This document shows positions 1 through 10,886 of a stretch of 64,000 nt of DNA, in pieces (the first letter of the stretch is position 1; each line of letters opens with the position of its first letter). The notes under the pieces were generated by a model. That model ran no database searches. It was not told the origin of the DNA and saw nothing but the letters and a program-made list of their open reading frames with translations. The stretch is taken from NCBI GenBank assembly GCA_023935145.1, contig CM043699.1, positions 64,590,138 through 64,654,137 of the forward strand, given 5' to 3'. The position numbers were made by a program, and so were the translations under genes. This stretch comes from Bretschneidera sinensis (taxonomy: Eukaryota; Streptophyta; Magnoliopsida; Brassicales; Akaniaceae).

Positions 1-870
1 GGATTAAACATGCTGAAAAATATTTTGAAGTCTTACCAGCGACAGATAGACAGAAGGTTGCTTTTACTTCATTTATGTTGGAATGTGAGGCTTCTCAATG
101 GCGGGAGGATATTTTGTCTAGGGTGAGTACACAGGTAGAACAACCTTTAACTCGAAATAAGTTTAAGGATGAGTTCTTTGCAAAATATTTTCCAAATAAA
201 TTTCGGGCACATCAAGAGAGAGATTTCATTCATCTAAGACAGAGTACTTTATTGGTGGCTTAATATGATAGTAGATTTATAACCCTGTCAAGGTTTTTAC
301 CTAAGTTAATGAATACATATGAGAAAAAATGTAAGAGATTTTTAGATGGGTACACTAGGAAATTCAGACTAAACTCTCTTATATGGGCATTGGGAATTAT
401 GCTATACTGATGGATAAAGCATTACAGATTGAGAATGATTTGATGGAGTTTAGAGGTAAGAGGGATTGGTTGAAGAGGTCTAGATTTGAGGGACCTAGAG
501 GTGGTGGCAATATGAGTGTGCAGAGTGAGAGACCACCCAAGAGGGGGTGTTCCTTGTCACAAGGAACTGTAGTACAGAGTCAGAGGCAACCAGGATCTAT
601 TGCTTCTATAGCTCAGAGTAATACCGGTGGGACCCCTAGATTTGGGAGACAGACTATGGGAACTGGGAATTATGGTAGAGGAGTGAGTATGCCACTAAGG
701 GGAAGTGGTAATCTGATGTATGATCGAGAGCCATGGGTTTACTTTAGATGTAATTAGATGGGGCATTTGTATCAAAATTTTCCTATGCATATATGATTCA
801 TATGTGGTGGGGGAGGACATGTTGGTGTAGATTGTCCAATGGGGAAATTTGTTGACGTAGGCATTGGAAG
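1..870 (+). pseudogene. Chromovirus gag remnant
   Basis: Retrotransposon capsid region followed by a basic linker and zinc knuckles. Visible: the ASQWRE motif and FKDEFFAKYFP, typical of plant gypsy Gag, then a Gly/Arg/Ser-rich linker (about 470-720) and two degraded CCHC knuckles at about 739-834. The first knuckle has a stop inside it and both have lost ligands. Stops at about 260 and 755 and frame changes break the frame. The start lies upstream of the window. It cannot encode a working capsid. Confidence 0.75.
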
Positions 871-903
871 TGTTGGGAGAAGAGAGGTGGTGGATCAAGA
901 AGT

Positions 904-1317
904 GTGCGGGGCAGAGGTAGAGGATCAGTAGCTGAGAAAGGACGCGGTAGCCAGTTACAATCCAGAGACAGTAGAGTCTATGCGTTGACCCAACAGGATG
1001 CACAGGCTACTCCTGATGTTGTTATGGGTATGGTATATATCCTTAATAGACATGCTAGATTATTGGTTGATCCTGGTGCAACCCATTCTTTTGCATCCAG
1101 TATTTATATGAAATCTATTGATGCTCGTGTTAGTCATTTTATGCATGCTATTATTGTTGAGGTTCCTACTAGGGATAAAGTTATTGTTGTTAAAGTTGAT
1201 TTATTGCCTTTAGATATAACAGATTTTGATTTAATTCTGGGGATGAATTGGTTATCTGTATATCATGCTTGGGTAGATTGTTTTAGGAAGAATATGGTGT
1301 TCAAGATACCCGGATAG
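904..1317 (+). pseudogene. Chromovirus aspartic protease
   Basis: Pepsin-like retroviral protease domain that would cleave Gag-Pol. The active-site region reads LVDPGATHSFAS, matching the plant gypsy D[ST]GA-type motif with Ser replaced by Pro; the downstream ILGMNWL motif is the usual second landmark. The start is embedded in the basic Gag linker, and the frame stops just before the linker to RT. The D-P-G-A substitution would be expected to impair catalysis. Confidence 0.75.
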
Positions 1318-1424
1318 GAAGAGTTTAACTTTTTTGGAGAACGTAAGATACTTGCCAACTGTCTTATTTCTGCCCTGACTGCTAGTAAATGGTTGAAGAA
1401 GGGCTGTGAGGGTACTTAGCACAT

Positions 1425-2830
1425 GTGGTGGATTCCAGCAGGGAGATTAGGAACTTAGAAGAAATCTTAGTAGTGAAATATTTTTCTGATGTATTCCTTG
1501 AAGAGTTGTCTAGGTTGCCTCCCACTAGGGAGATTGAGTTTTCTATTAAGGTAATTCCAGGATCAACGCCCATATTCATAACACCTTATAGAATGGCCCC
1601 AGCTGAATTGAGAGAGTTGAAAGTTTAACTTCAGGAGTTGCTAGATAAACAGTTTATTCGACCTAGTACGTCACCTTGGGGAGCCCCTATGTTGTTTGTG
1701 AAGAAGAAGGATAGGACAATGAGGTTGTGTATTGATTATAGACAGTTAAATAAGATCACCATCAAGAATAGATATCCTTTGCCCAGTATAGATGATTTAT
1801 TCGAGTAGTTACAGGGAGCTAGGGTGTTTTCTAAGATAGACTTGAGATCGAGTTATCATCGATTGAGGATAAAGGAGGTAAACGTGCCTAAGACTACTTT
1901 TAGGACACATTATGGCCATCATGAGTTCCTTATTATGCCATTTGGGTTGACTAATGCTCCTGCAGCATTTATGGATCTAATGAATCAGGTGTTTAAACCA
2001 TTCTTGAATAGATTTGTGATTGTATTTATTGATGATATTCTGGTATATTCCAAGAATGAAGAGGAGCATAAGCAACATTTAGAGATAGTATTGGAAATTC
2101 TGAGGAAAGAGAAATCATATGCAAAGTTATCTAAGTATGAGTTTTGGTTGAGTGAAATATCTTTCTTGGGGTATGTTGTGTCAAGAGAGGGGATAGCAGT
2201 TGACCTACAGAAAGTAGAAGTAGTGTTGAATTGGAAAAGACCCACTAGTGTGACTAAAACTAGAAGCTTTTTGTGGTTGGTTGGTTATTATAGGAGGTTT
2301 ATCCAAAAAAATATCTATGATTGTTGGACCATTGACTAGATTGACTAGGAAAGAAGTGAAGTTTAGGTGGTCAGAAGAATGTGAGAGGATTTTCCAATTA
2401 TTGAAAGAAAAATTAACTACTGCCCCAGTATTGGTGCTTCCTTCTGGTGATGAAGGATTTATAGTAAAAAGCGATGCATCACACCAAGGGTTGCGATGTG
2501 TGTTGATGCAACATGAGAGAGTTATAGCGTGTGTTTCTAGGTAATTGAAGAATCATGAGAGGAATTACCCGGTCCATGATTTAGAATTGGCTGCCATAAT
2601 TTTTGCTTTGAAGATTTGGAGACATCATCTGTATAGAGCCACTTGTGAAATTTTTACTAATCATAAACGTTTGACGCATTTACCGACCCAGAAAGAGTTG
2701 AATCTGAGGCAGAGGAGGTGGATGAAGTTGATTAGTGATTATGATTGTACAATTCATTATCATCCAAGAAAGGCTAATGTAGTAGCTTATGCATTGAGTA
2801 GAAAGGCTACAAGGAGATTATCTGCTATTA
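1425..2830 (+). pseudogene. Chromovirus reverse transcriptase and RNase H
   Basis: RNA-dependent DNA polymerase plus RNase H of the chromovirus. Landmarks in order: [41 protein letters not shown], the catalytic box FIDDILVYS, then RNase H with VKSDASHQG, the tether segment [17 protein letters not shown], and ending near YALSRKA. In-frame stops occur at about 1626, 1807, 2337 and 2542, with a frame shift near 2330. Several stops sit where the family normally has Gln, consistent with C-to-T decay. Confidence 0.85.
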
Positions 2831-2889
2831 GGAGTCATAATACTAGCTTGATGATAGAATTAAGAAAAAAGAGGATGCGGTTAAGTATC

Positions 2890-3830
2890 AGTGATAGAGG
2901 AGTATTGATAGAAAATATGGTGGTACAATCTTCTATTATTGATCATTTATTACAGATGCAGGGTAGAGATGAAGGGATTGAGAAGATCAAACAGGAAATA
3001 CTGAGTGGGAAGTCGACTGGGTTTAGAATTAGAGAAGATGGTATGGTGGTATTGGGACATAGAGTTTGTGTTCCCAATGATGTGGAGATGAGAAATAAGA
3101 TACTAAGGGAGGCTCATGATTCTATATATTCTATGCACTTGGGTAATAATAAGATGTACAAGGGGTTGAGACAGAATTTTTTGTGGTCCAGGTTGAAGAA
3201 TGATGTAGTTGAGTATATTTCTAGATGCTTGACTTGTCAACAGGTGAAGTTTAAGAATAGACATCCAGCAGGTTTATTACATCCTCTTCTAGTACTTGAG
3301 TGGCCATGGGAGAATGTGAGCATGGATTTTGTTTTTGGTTTTCCCCATACCTAGAGAGGTCATGATGCTGTATGGGTTATAGTGGATAGTCTTTCTAAGT
3401 CTTCACATTTCCTTCCTATTAAAACTATCTCGAGTCCAAAAAAGTTGGCTGAATTGTATATAGCAGAGATTGTAAGATTACATGGAGTACCTTTGAGCAT
3501 TGTATCAGATATAGATTCTAGATTCACTTCTATATTTTGGACGGGTTTTCAAGAAGCTATGGGTACGCAATTGCAGTTTAGTATAGCTTTTCATCCACAA
3601 ACTGATGGGCAGACATAGAGAATCATCATAATACTAGAAGATATGCCGAGAGCAAGTGTATTGAGTTTCTCAGTAAGCTGGGATGCTTATATACCTTTGA
3701 TTGAGTTTGCATACAATAATTAGTATCAAACTAGTATTAGGATGGCACCATTTGAGACTTTATATGGTAGAAGGTGTAGAACTCTAGTATGTTGGAAAGA
3801 AGTTGGAGAAAGAAAAAAATTTGGTCCATA
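2890..3830 (+). pseudogene. Chromovirus integrase, zinc and catalytic domains
   Basis: Retroviral-type DDE integrase. The HHCC zinc domain is seen at about 3110-3260 ([13 protein letters not shown] through CLTCQQVK). The core starts at [13 protein letters not shown], with the second Asp region at IVSDIDSRFTS and FHPQTDGQT ahead of the expected Glu. Stops at 3352 and 3616 interrupt the core and the sequence around the catalytic Glu is frame-damaged. It follows RNase H directly, the gypsy order. Confidence 0.8.
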
Positions 3831-3831
3831 A

Positions 3832-4329
3832 ATGATAGATTTGACTACTGAGAGGATCAAGCAGGTTAAAGAGAACCTTAGAGCAGCACATAATAGACAG
3901 AAGGGATATGCTGATAATAGAAGACGACCTCTTGAGCTTCAAGTTGGTGACTGGGTATTTTTGAAGATATCTCCGTGGAAGGGTGTATTGAGGTTTAAAA
4001 GGAAGAGAAAGTTTATTGGGAGAGTTTGACTAGTAGCATATAGATTTGATTTGCCTCCAGAGTTAAAGCAATTACATAACATGTTTCATGTGTCACTTTT
4101 GAGAAAGTTCTTACATGATGAATCCCATAGTATTCCGACTCAGGCTGTAGAACTTGGGGAAGATTTGACCTTTATGCAAGTACCAGTTAGAATTCTAGAC
4201 ACAAAGGAACAAGTTTTGCGTAATAAAGTCATTTCTTTGATTCAAGTATTATGGAGGAACAAAGATGTCAAAGAAATTACTTGGGAGTATGAGGAAAGAA
4301 TCCCTCCCCCTAACTTTTTCATAAATTAG
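3832..4329 (+). pseudogene. Chromovirus integrase C-terminus with chromodomain
   Basis: C-terminal integrase region: a GPY/F-type module (VGDWVFLKISPWKGV) followed by the HVSLLRKF motif and a short chromodomain (LRNKVISLIQVLWRNKDV then EITWEYE). In chromoviruses this domain is thought to bind marked histones and steer insertion to heterochromatin. The two parts are separated by a stop at 4027. The protein ends at 4329, about 45 bp before the LTR, the normal spacing for Tekay-like elements. Confidence 0.8.
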
Positions 4330-4354
4330 GTAAGGAAATTTTGAGGGAAAATTT

Positions 4355-4373
4355 TTTATAAGGTGTGTAGAAT
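4355..4373 (+). other. Polypurine tract remnant of the chromovirus
   Basis: The bases immediately before the LTR (ataaggtgtgtagaat) look like a mutated form of the AAGG-GGGAGAAT tract that primes plus-strand synthesis in Tekay-like elements. Position is decisive; the tract itself is degraded. Confidence 0.5.
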
Positions 4374-6445
4374 TGTAATACCCGTGTATTTAAAGTAAGG
4401 GTAAGGATGTAATTTGATAAGTATGACATGAAATTAAAATAATAAATATGAAAGATTTAAAAAAAAAATTGACACCTAGACAGTGTGGGTAAGGAAGAAG
4501 AAGAAAAAAATGAAGAACAAAATTTGTTTTAAAAAGCAAGACACTTGGAGTCTTGTATGGTTTTGTTTTAAAAATGAAGACACTTGGAGGCTTGTAATTT
4601 TTATTTTGGAAATTAAGACACCTGGAGTCCAGGTGTGGATTTTTGAAGGTTGCTGGCAAAAAAGAAACTTAAAGAACAACGGTTCTTTAAGTACGATTAG
4701 TATAAAACTTTGGTCTTAGTTAAGTTTTGTAAAACAATTAGTTTACACTTTCTCAAATTTCTCTATTTCTTAAAACACTTGGGGACTAAAAGAAATGTCA
4801 AAAGAGTAAAATTTTGAAGAGGTTTACGGGAGAAGTTTAAAGAAAGTCATATAAAGCTCTAAGAAATTACAAAAGTAATAATGTGAAATTTATTTTTTGA
4901 AATTTAGCATACATAGAATTTCCTAGAATTCAATGTGGGAATTTTTAAAAGGTATGAATTATGGAAGAATTGAAGAATAAATTAGAAATTTTAATACAAA
5001 TATTTTGTCGGGTGTTGACGATAAGTAATCGGGGTAAATTGCTGAAAAGAGTAGAAAAAGAAAGGAGGTGATCCACGGGTAGCTCTGAGTGCTACGTGGT
5101 GAGTTAGATTTACTTTAAGTAATCAAGATAAATGTGAAATATATAGTGATAATATTTGAATAAATTATTAACCTATAATTTGATGATAGATGAAAGTTGG
5201 TTGATGGATATGATATGAATAATTTATATGTAGAGAATTATTATATGCAAAGTAATATTATTGGAATAATGAGTCGATTTAATAATGAAGGTGATAAATG
5301 AAATTCTTGACGAGCTTTGGTTGATAATTTGATATGTTATATGAGAAGAAGAATTTAGTGAAATTGATAAAATAATAATTTGAGAAGAAGCAGGATATGC
5401 ATGAAATAAAAAAACCGGGAGGGGGCTGGTCTAATTGAAAACAGTGACAACAGGTATATGTTGGTGATAAATGAAAACCGTGACAGCTGGTATATGCTGG
5501 TGATAAATGAAAACCGTGACAGCTGGTATGTGCTAGTGATAAATGAAAACCGTGGCAGCCGGTATATGCTGGAGATAAATGAAAACTGTGACAACCGGTA
5601 TATGCTGGTGATAAATAAAAACCGTGACAGCCGTTATATGCTGGTGATAAATGAAAAACCGTGACAGCCGGTATATGCTGGAGATAAAAGAACCAGGAAG
5701 GCAGTCGGTCTAAGATAAAAACATGTCGACATGTGGGAAGACGTTCCCAATTAATAATTCTTGCATTGCATCTATTTTAAATATTGATTATTAGTGCTTG
5801 AGATGCTAAAGTGGTATTCTAATTGAAAATTTATTGATAGATGAATGAGTCTCACAGAGAGACAGATATGGCGAGAAAGAAATATGAAAGTATAATATGA
5901 TAAAGAGTATTTGAGTGATTGATTATATGGTGTGAACCTCATAACGAGGTAATTAGGAGATAGAATTGATAGTCTCTAGGTGATTAAATATATAGGAAGA
6001 AGTGATTGATAAAGGATGGAGATTATGATATGGGTAGTGATAATAGACTGTTATTATCAAATTATATGAAATATAGATGAATGAATATTGGAAGACTAAT
6101 TATACAAATTGAATACTTTTAGTAAATTTAATTCACTGAGCTTGTGAAGCTCACCCTTTATTGTTAAATAATTTCAGGTAGGACAGATAGATTGGTGAGC
6201 TAATATTTAGACTGAGTCATTATCTGTAAGCCATGTGGTCCACATCCTTAGACTAATGAATATATATATATATATACTGTTCAGTTAAGATTTGAATGAT
6301 GTAACTCCCCTGTTGAAGGTTGAGGATTTATGTATGTAGATAATTTAGTTAATGTTTTTATATTGTTGCATATATGTGTCGTGCTAGGATTTCAAAAAGT
6401 GATGGCACCGTCTTAGGGGTGACCAACTCGGGATGGATCGTTATA
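4374..6445 (+). repeat. Chromovirus 3' LTR
   Basis: About 2.07 kb from TGTAATACCC to GATCGTTATA (terminal CA mutated to TA). It contains the GCTCACCC...TTTCAGGTAG stretch usual near the transcript end in this clade, an (AT)n run near 6258 and a 36-bp tandem repeat (listed separately). The partner LTR is outside the window, so the ends are set by family-typical termini and by where the copia LTR sequence resumes. Short ORFs inside are by-products of the tandem repeat. Confidence 0.7.
5433..5690 (+). repeat. 36-bp minisatellite, about 7 units
   Basis: Tandem copies of a unit beginning GGTGATAAATGAAAACCGTG and continuing ACAGCCGGTATATGCT, with scattered point changes. The period is 36 bp (12 codons), so frames stay open on both strands. 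It lies inside the chromovirus LTR. Confidence 0.9.
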
Positions 6446-6688
6446 GGAGTATCCTTAGAGATCACATAGTTTTGTGATTGTTATGGATTCAAGAACGTAA
6501 GGAATTCGGTGACACTCTTGGAATCGCGCAAAGCAGATTAAAAACACTACAAATCAAAGATAATAATTATAATCTTTGTATGTTTTTGTTCAATATGTGT
6601 TCCATCTAAATCATAAGGTGATTTTAGTTATAAGGAATCGAAGATAAATTTATAATTTTCGCTGCGTTTTCTATATTGATTTCCTTCA
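6446..6688 (+). repeat. Right end of X 5' LTR
   Basis: Matches the last ~240 bp of the LTRs ending at 10872 and 18402: the CTTTAGAGATCACAT-like start, ATCATAAGGTGAT, and the terminal TTTCTATATTGATTTCCTTCA. The missing left part should lie upstream of the chromovirus, outside the window. Confidence 0.8.
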
Positions 6689-7340
6689 AAATGCATATGA
6701 GATAGTGCTTCATCTACAAGAGTTGTATGTTGAACATAGTCGAAATGCAAGGTTCCAGATCTCTAAGCACCTCTTTGGGCTAGGATGTCCGAAGGATCAT
6801 CAATCCATAAGCATGGATTGAAGATGATCAACTATATCGAGCACTTAGACAAACTCAAATTTAGTATGAATGTCGATTTGCATAATGACCTAATTCTACA
6901 ATTCTTTCCAAACTCTTTTTTCTTAGTTTGTTATAAGTTACAACATAAACAAGAGAGAGATTATGCTTCTATAGTTTATTAATATATAGAAAACTCCTAA
7001 AGGAACAATCAAGAAAGTCAAAGCAAACATTATACTTATTAATGAGACTTCTTCTTCTAAGCCAAAGAGCAAGAATGTCTCAAAGAAGAAGAAGAAACCA
7101 TTGGAAACAAGAAGAGGTGCTAGCGAGGAAAGATTTTCAAAGGCCAAGAAAGATAAGGGACAATGATTCCATTGTGGCAATGATGGGTATTGGAAGAGGA
7201 ATTGTAATGAATATCTTAAAACCTTGAAGGACCAACCTTTAGAAGGTACGTCTGATGTGTTTGTTATTGATGTTAACTTAAGAGTTAACAGTACTTCTTC
7301 ATGGGCACTAGATTCTGGTTGTAGCTCACATATCTACAAT
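6689..7340 (+). pseudogene. X gag and start of protease, 5'-truncated
   Basis: Copia Gag fragment joined directly to the LTR end: primer site, leader and roughly the first 100 Gag codons are missing, judged against element Y (around 14500). Seen: the KMINYIEHLDKL and DLILQFFPNSF helices of the copia capsid, a Lys/Arg/Ser-rich linker, a zinc knuckle with its first Cys turned into a stop (FHCGNDGYWKRNC) and the protease start ALDSGCSSHI near 7310. Frame changes between these parts show it is dead. Confidence 0.75.
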
Positions 7341-7491
7341 ATATGTAGGCACTGAGAATAAGTAGAAAGCTGAGAAAAGGTGACATGGACTTACGCCTTG
7401 GAAGTGGAGCAAAAGTTACAGCATTAACCGTGGTGACTATTGCTTAGAGTTTCCATCTCGACAAACTTTAGAACTTAAGGATTATTATTAT

Positions 7492-8400
7492 GTGACAGTT
7501 TTAATTAGGAACATTATTTTAGTTTCTAAATTAGATAGAGAAGGTTATGAATTTTCTCTTAAGGACAATTGTTGTTCTATTTATTTTGATAATAAATATG
7601 ATGGTATTGGTACATTAAATAATGGTATTTATATTCTTGAAGTAGATGGTAATATTTCCAATGTCAAACAAAATAAAAGGAAAATAGATAATGATCTAAA
7701 TCATTCCAACATGTGGCACTTAAGACTAGGTCATCTCAATGAAAATAGAGTAAACAAGTTGGTAAAAGATATATATTTGAATCTATCAGATTTTGAATCC
7801 TATCCAACTTGTGAAGCTTGTCTCATGAGGAAGATAATTAGATCTCCATTTAATAGATGTGGAGAAAGAGTCGTAGATGTATTAGGGTTGATACACATTG
7901 ATGTGTGGACCCCTAATAGTTAATGCTAGAAGAGGTTACTCGTACTTCTTTACCTTTACCAATGATCATTCTAGGTATGGATGTGTACTTGATAAAGTAT
8001 AAGTTTGAATCATTTGAGAAGTTCAAAGAGTTCAGATATGAAGTTGAGAAAGAAAAACTAGGAAAAGTATTAAAGCTCTTCGATCAAATCAAGGAGGTGA
8101 CTACTTGACTGATGATTTCCTTAATCATTTTAAAGAGAATAGGATTCTTTTGTAGTTGACTCCTCCTAGAACACCAAAATTGAATGGTTTGTCCGAAATG
8201 AGAAATCATACTCTATTAGGCTTATTAAGATTTGGATCTAGGTCTAAGGAATATGTTAAGATTTGAGGTTGTCTCGCTAATGTAAAAAGGTTATATACAG
8301 ACAACTTTGGAACCAGGTCTGAAAATGTAGGTTTGTGAGATATCCTAGTGAAAGTTTGGGATATTATTTCTATCACCAATAGGGACAAAAAGAATTTTTT
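7492..8400 (+). pseudogene. X integrase
   Basis: Copia integrase: a pre-integrase zinc region with MWHLRLGHLNENRV and CEACLMRKI, then the core with IHIDVWTP (first Asp), FEKFKEFRYEVE, and a degraded TPRTPKLNGLSE-like segment around 8160-8200. A large part of the core before WGCLANVKRL (about 8260) is deleted relative to Y. Stops and a frame change near 7921 separate the segments. N-terminal residues of the track's open frame (7492) are the protease/integrase linker. Confidence 0.75.
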
Positions 8401-8459
8401 TTTCTTCTAAATATGCTACCTTTTTAGAAAAAGGAGTCAATTCTAGAAGGGAGCAATGG

Positions 8460-9270
8460 GAATAAGATAGAAATTGATGAAGTGTCATAAGAACCACAAC
8501 CTATTATTGTTCAAATTGAGGAACCTGAATTAGTATATCCTTATATTACACAACCAGTTCATAGATCTAGTAGAATACATAAGGATCCAGAGAGATGGAT
8601 TTCAAATATATGGTGAGCTAGAGGTATACCTTAAAGATGGTAAGGAACTTCTTAACTACAAAGAAGTAATGTCAGACATCGATTCAGAGAACTGGCTAGA
8701 AGTTATAAAATCTGAAATGGATTCCATGTATGCCAACAAAGTATGGAATTTAGTCGATGCACCTGAAGGTATAGTACCTATAGGTTGCAAATAGACTTTT
8801 AAGATAAAGATTAGAGTAGATGGAAATGTAGAGACCTATAAGGGAAGGCTAGTAGTGAAGGATTTTAAGCAAAGGTAAGGAATTGACTTTGAAAAAACCT
8901 TCTCTCTAGTAGTCATGCATAAATCAATTACGATTTTACTTGCTATAGTTGCATACCACAACTATGAGATATTTCATATGGATGTAAAAAGTGCCTTTTT
9001 TTAAAATGAAAACATAGAGTAGGATGTGTACATGACACAACCTTAGGGTTTTACATCTAGTGGTAGTGACCATAGCGTATGCAAGCTTCAAAAATGTATT
9101 TATGGATTAAAGCAAGCTTCTTGAAGTTGGAACATAAAATTTGATAAGATAATCAAATCATTTTATTTTATCAAGAATGAAATATAAGAAGGATAGTGGG
9201 AGTGCTATGACATTTTTGGTGCTCTACATTGCGATGTACTACTCGTTAGGAATGATGTACGAATGTTACA
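8460..9270 (+). pseudogene. X reverse transcriptase, N-terminal part
   Basis: Copia RT starting at the linker motif ENWLEVIKSEMDSMYANKVW, through GLKQAS-type fingers/palm sequence, to the region just past the expected YVDD box (here HCDVLLVRNDV). The sequence ends at ...ATGTTACA, where the LTR of Y begins at 9271; the downstream half is at 18403. Several stops (for example near 8790, 8878, 9003, 9123) disrupt it. Confidence 0.8.
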
Positions 9271-10872
9271 TGTTGGTAGTATGCCTTACAAGTGATGTCT
9301 CGGGATATTATTTGTAAAACAATCTTATTCGAATTATTATCATAATTAATGGAAAATTTGTTTATCATGAATATTTGCTTAATTACATTGTCACAATTAA
9401 GTCCATAGAGTAAAAGCAATGGACATAGGAGTATGATGAGATCATAATTTTTATACCTAGTCTTCTTGAAAGCTTTTCTCTTAAATGTTCCTACTCGTAG
9501 GATACTAAATAGATTTTAGTAATCTGGTTAGACAATTACATACTATATTTGCTCAAATGGGAGGGTGACTGATCACAATGTCACTTATGTGGTAGACATT
9601 AAAACAAGTATGTAGGTGTTCATTAGAGAATGACTTCACTGAACATGACTCGACTAAAGAACACCTGATGGAGTTTTACTTGTCTGTAAATAGGTAGTTC
9701 TTATGTTACAGTTGTGCATGTGATTCTTAGACTTGAGGAACCATGGTTATCTTGTGTGTGACTTATTATACTTTGATGATATTTAATATGGTTCTATTCA
9801 TGGATCATTAATTAGTAGTAATATTTAATATGGTTCTATTCATGGATCATTAATGAGTTTTATATAGAGATATGTGAGTGTACAATAAGAGATCTATCAC
9901 TCCTAATTAAAATAAGAGAATGTCCTATGTGATATACTAAGATACAATTCAAAAAATTCCTTAGCCAAGACAAGGTGAGAATTAGAAAGGAGTTTCTAAT
10001 TTCACCATAAGAATTATGATCTAAATATATAGAATTAATGCTAAGGGTTTGACAATAATTTCATACCCTAATTAGCTTAATCGAGACGTTAAATGATGGA
10101 AGGATTAAATAGCAACTGATAACATAAAGTTTTAAGGTTTCACAACCAAATTCACACCATATGGTTAGTCATGATATACTGCTAAGTGTCACTCATGATT
10201 GTAGATGCTCTAAGAATTAATTTAATAGATAATTAATTAATTCTCATAGAAGGGAGAATAAAAATAAGTTTTGATTCAAAATAAATTAGAAAGAGTTCTA
10301 ATTAATTGGAAAGAGTTTCAATTGCAATTACATAAAAGTTATGGTCTACAATCAAATTAGTTTGAACCTAAAGGCTCACACATAAAAGGGAAAATTTGTA
10401 ATTAAAAAAATAACTAATGGGGTTTAGTTTGTAATTAATGGTTAGTTTCTCCTAACCCTAACACTATAAATAGTTTATTAGTTTTGCAGATTTTTGCTGG
10501 CACATCATTTTACACATAAGTTTTTCGTAAAAGATTTTAGTCTCTTCTATTCCCAAAAAGAGAAAAATCAAAGAGATAAATCTGAATTCAAGATTTTTCA
10601 TGTGTGGACTTTCTTTAGAGATCACATACTTTTGTGATTGTTGTGGATTAAAAAACGCAAGAATTTGGATTCAAGCATCTTGAAGAATTCGGGCATATTA
10701 TAGAATTTAGGCACAACAGATTCAGGGAGTCAGAAGCACAGCAAATCAAAGGTAATATTTCTATCCTTGAATGTTCTTGATATTATATATAAATCATAAG
10801 GTGATTAAGGGTTTATAGGAATCAATGAAAATTTTTAAATTTTCGTCACGTTTTCTATATTGATTTCCTTCA
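9271..10872 (+). repeat. Y 5' LTR
   Basis: 1,602 bp from TGTTGGTAGTATGCC to TATTGATTTCCTTCA. It carries a tandem duplication of about 46 bp (ATTTAATATGGTTCTATTC word, 9779-9858) and a TATA box at 10465-10472 (TATAAATA), with the usual copia leader downstream. Its last 240 bp match the X LTR end and the Y 3' LTR. Confidence 0.8.
10465..10472 (+). promoter_or_regulatory. TATA box of Y LTR
   Basis: TATAAATA, preceded by an AT-rich stretch and CCTAACCCTAACAC; about 400 bp before the LTR end, a plausible U3/R border position. Confidence 0.5.
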
Positions 10873-10874
10873 AG

Positions 10875-10886
10875 TAGAATCAGAGT
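10875..10886 (+). other. Degenerate primer-binding site of Y
   Basis: TAGAATCAGAGT differs at three places from TGGTATCAGAGC, the site complementary to the initiator tRNA-Met 3' end, and lies two bases past the LTR end as in S and W. Confidence 0.6.

Larger units (their letters stand above)
1..6445 (+). mobile_element. Ty3/gypsy chromovirus (Tekay/Del-like), 3' part
   Basis: A gypsy-order element: gag, protease, RT, RNase H, integrase, chromodomain, then a 3' LTR. The 5' LTR, leader and Gag N-terminus lie upstream of the window. Tekay/Del-like placement rests on the integrase ending in a chromodomain, on the LTR start TGTAATACCC and on an end resembling GTCGTTACA. Many in-frame stops and frameshifts make it inactive. 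Its right end abuts a truncated copia LTR (element X), so it probably inserted into X. Clade assignment is by recognition, not phylogeny. Confidence 0.85.

Noticed and set aside
5458..5664. Short ORF of 12-residue repeats
   Set aside because: By-product of the 36-bp tandem repeat in an LTR; not a gene.
5433..5690. CRISPR-like appearance of a regular short repeat
   Set aside because: Units are contiguous with no unique spacers, and the window is plant DNA.
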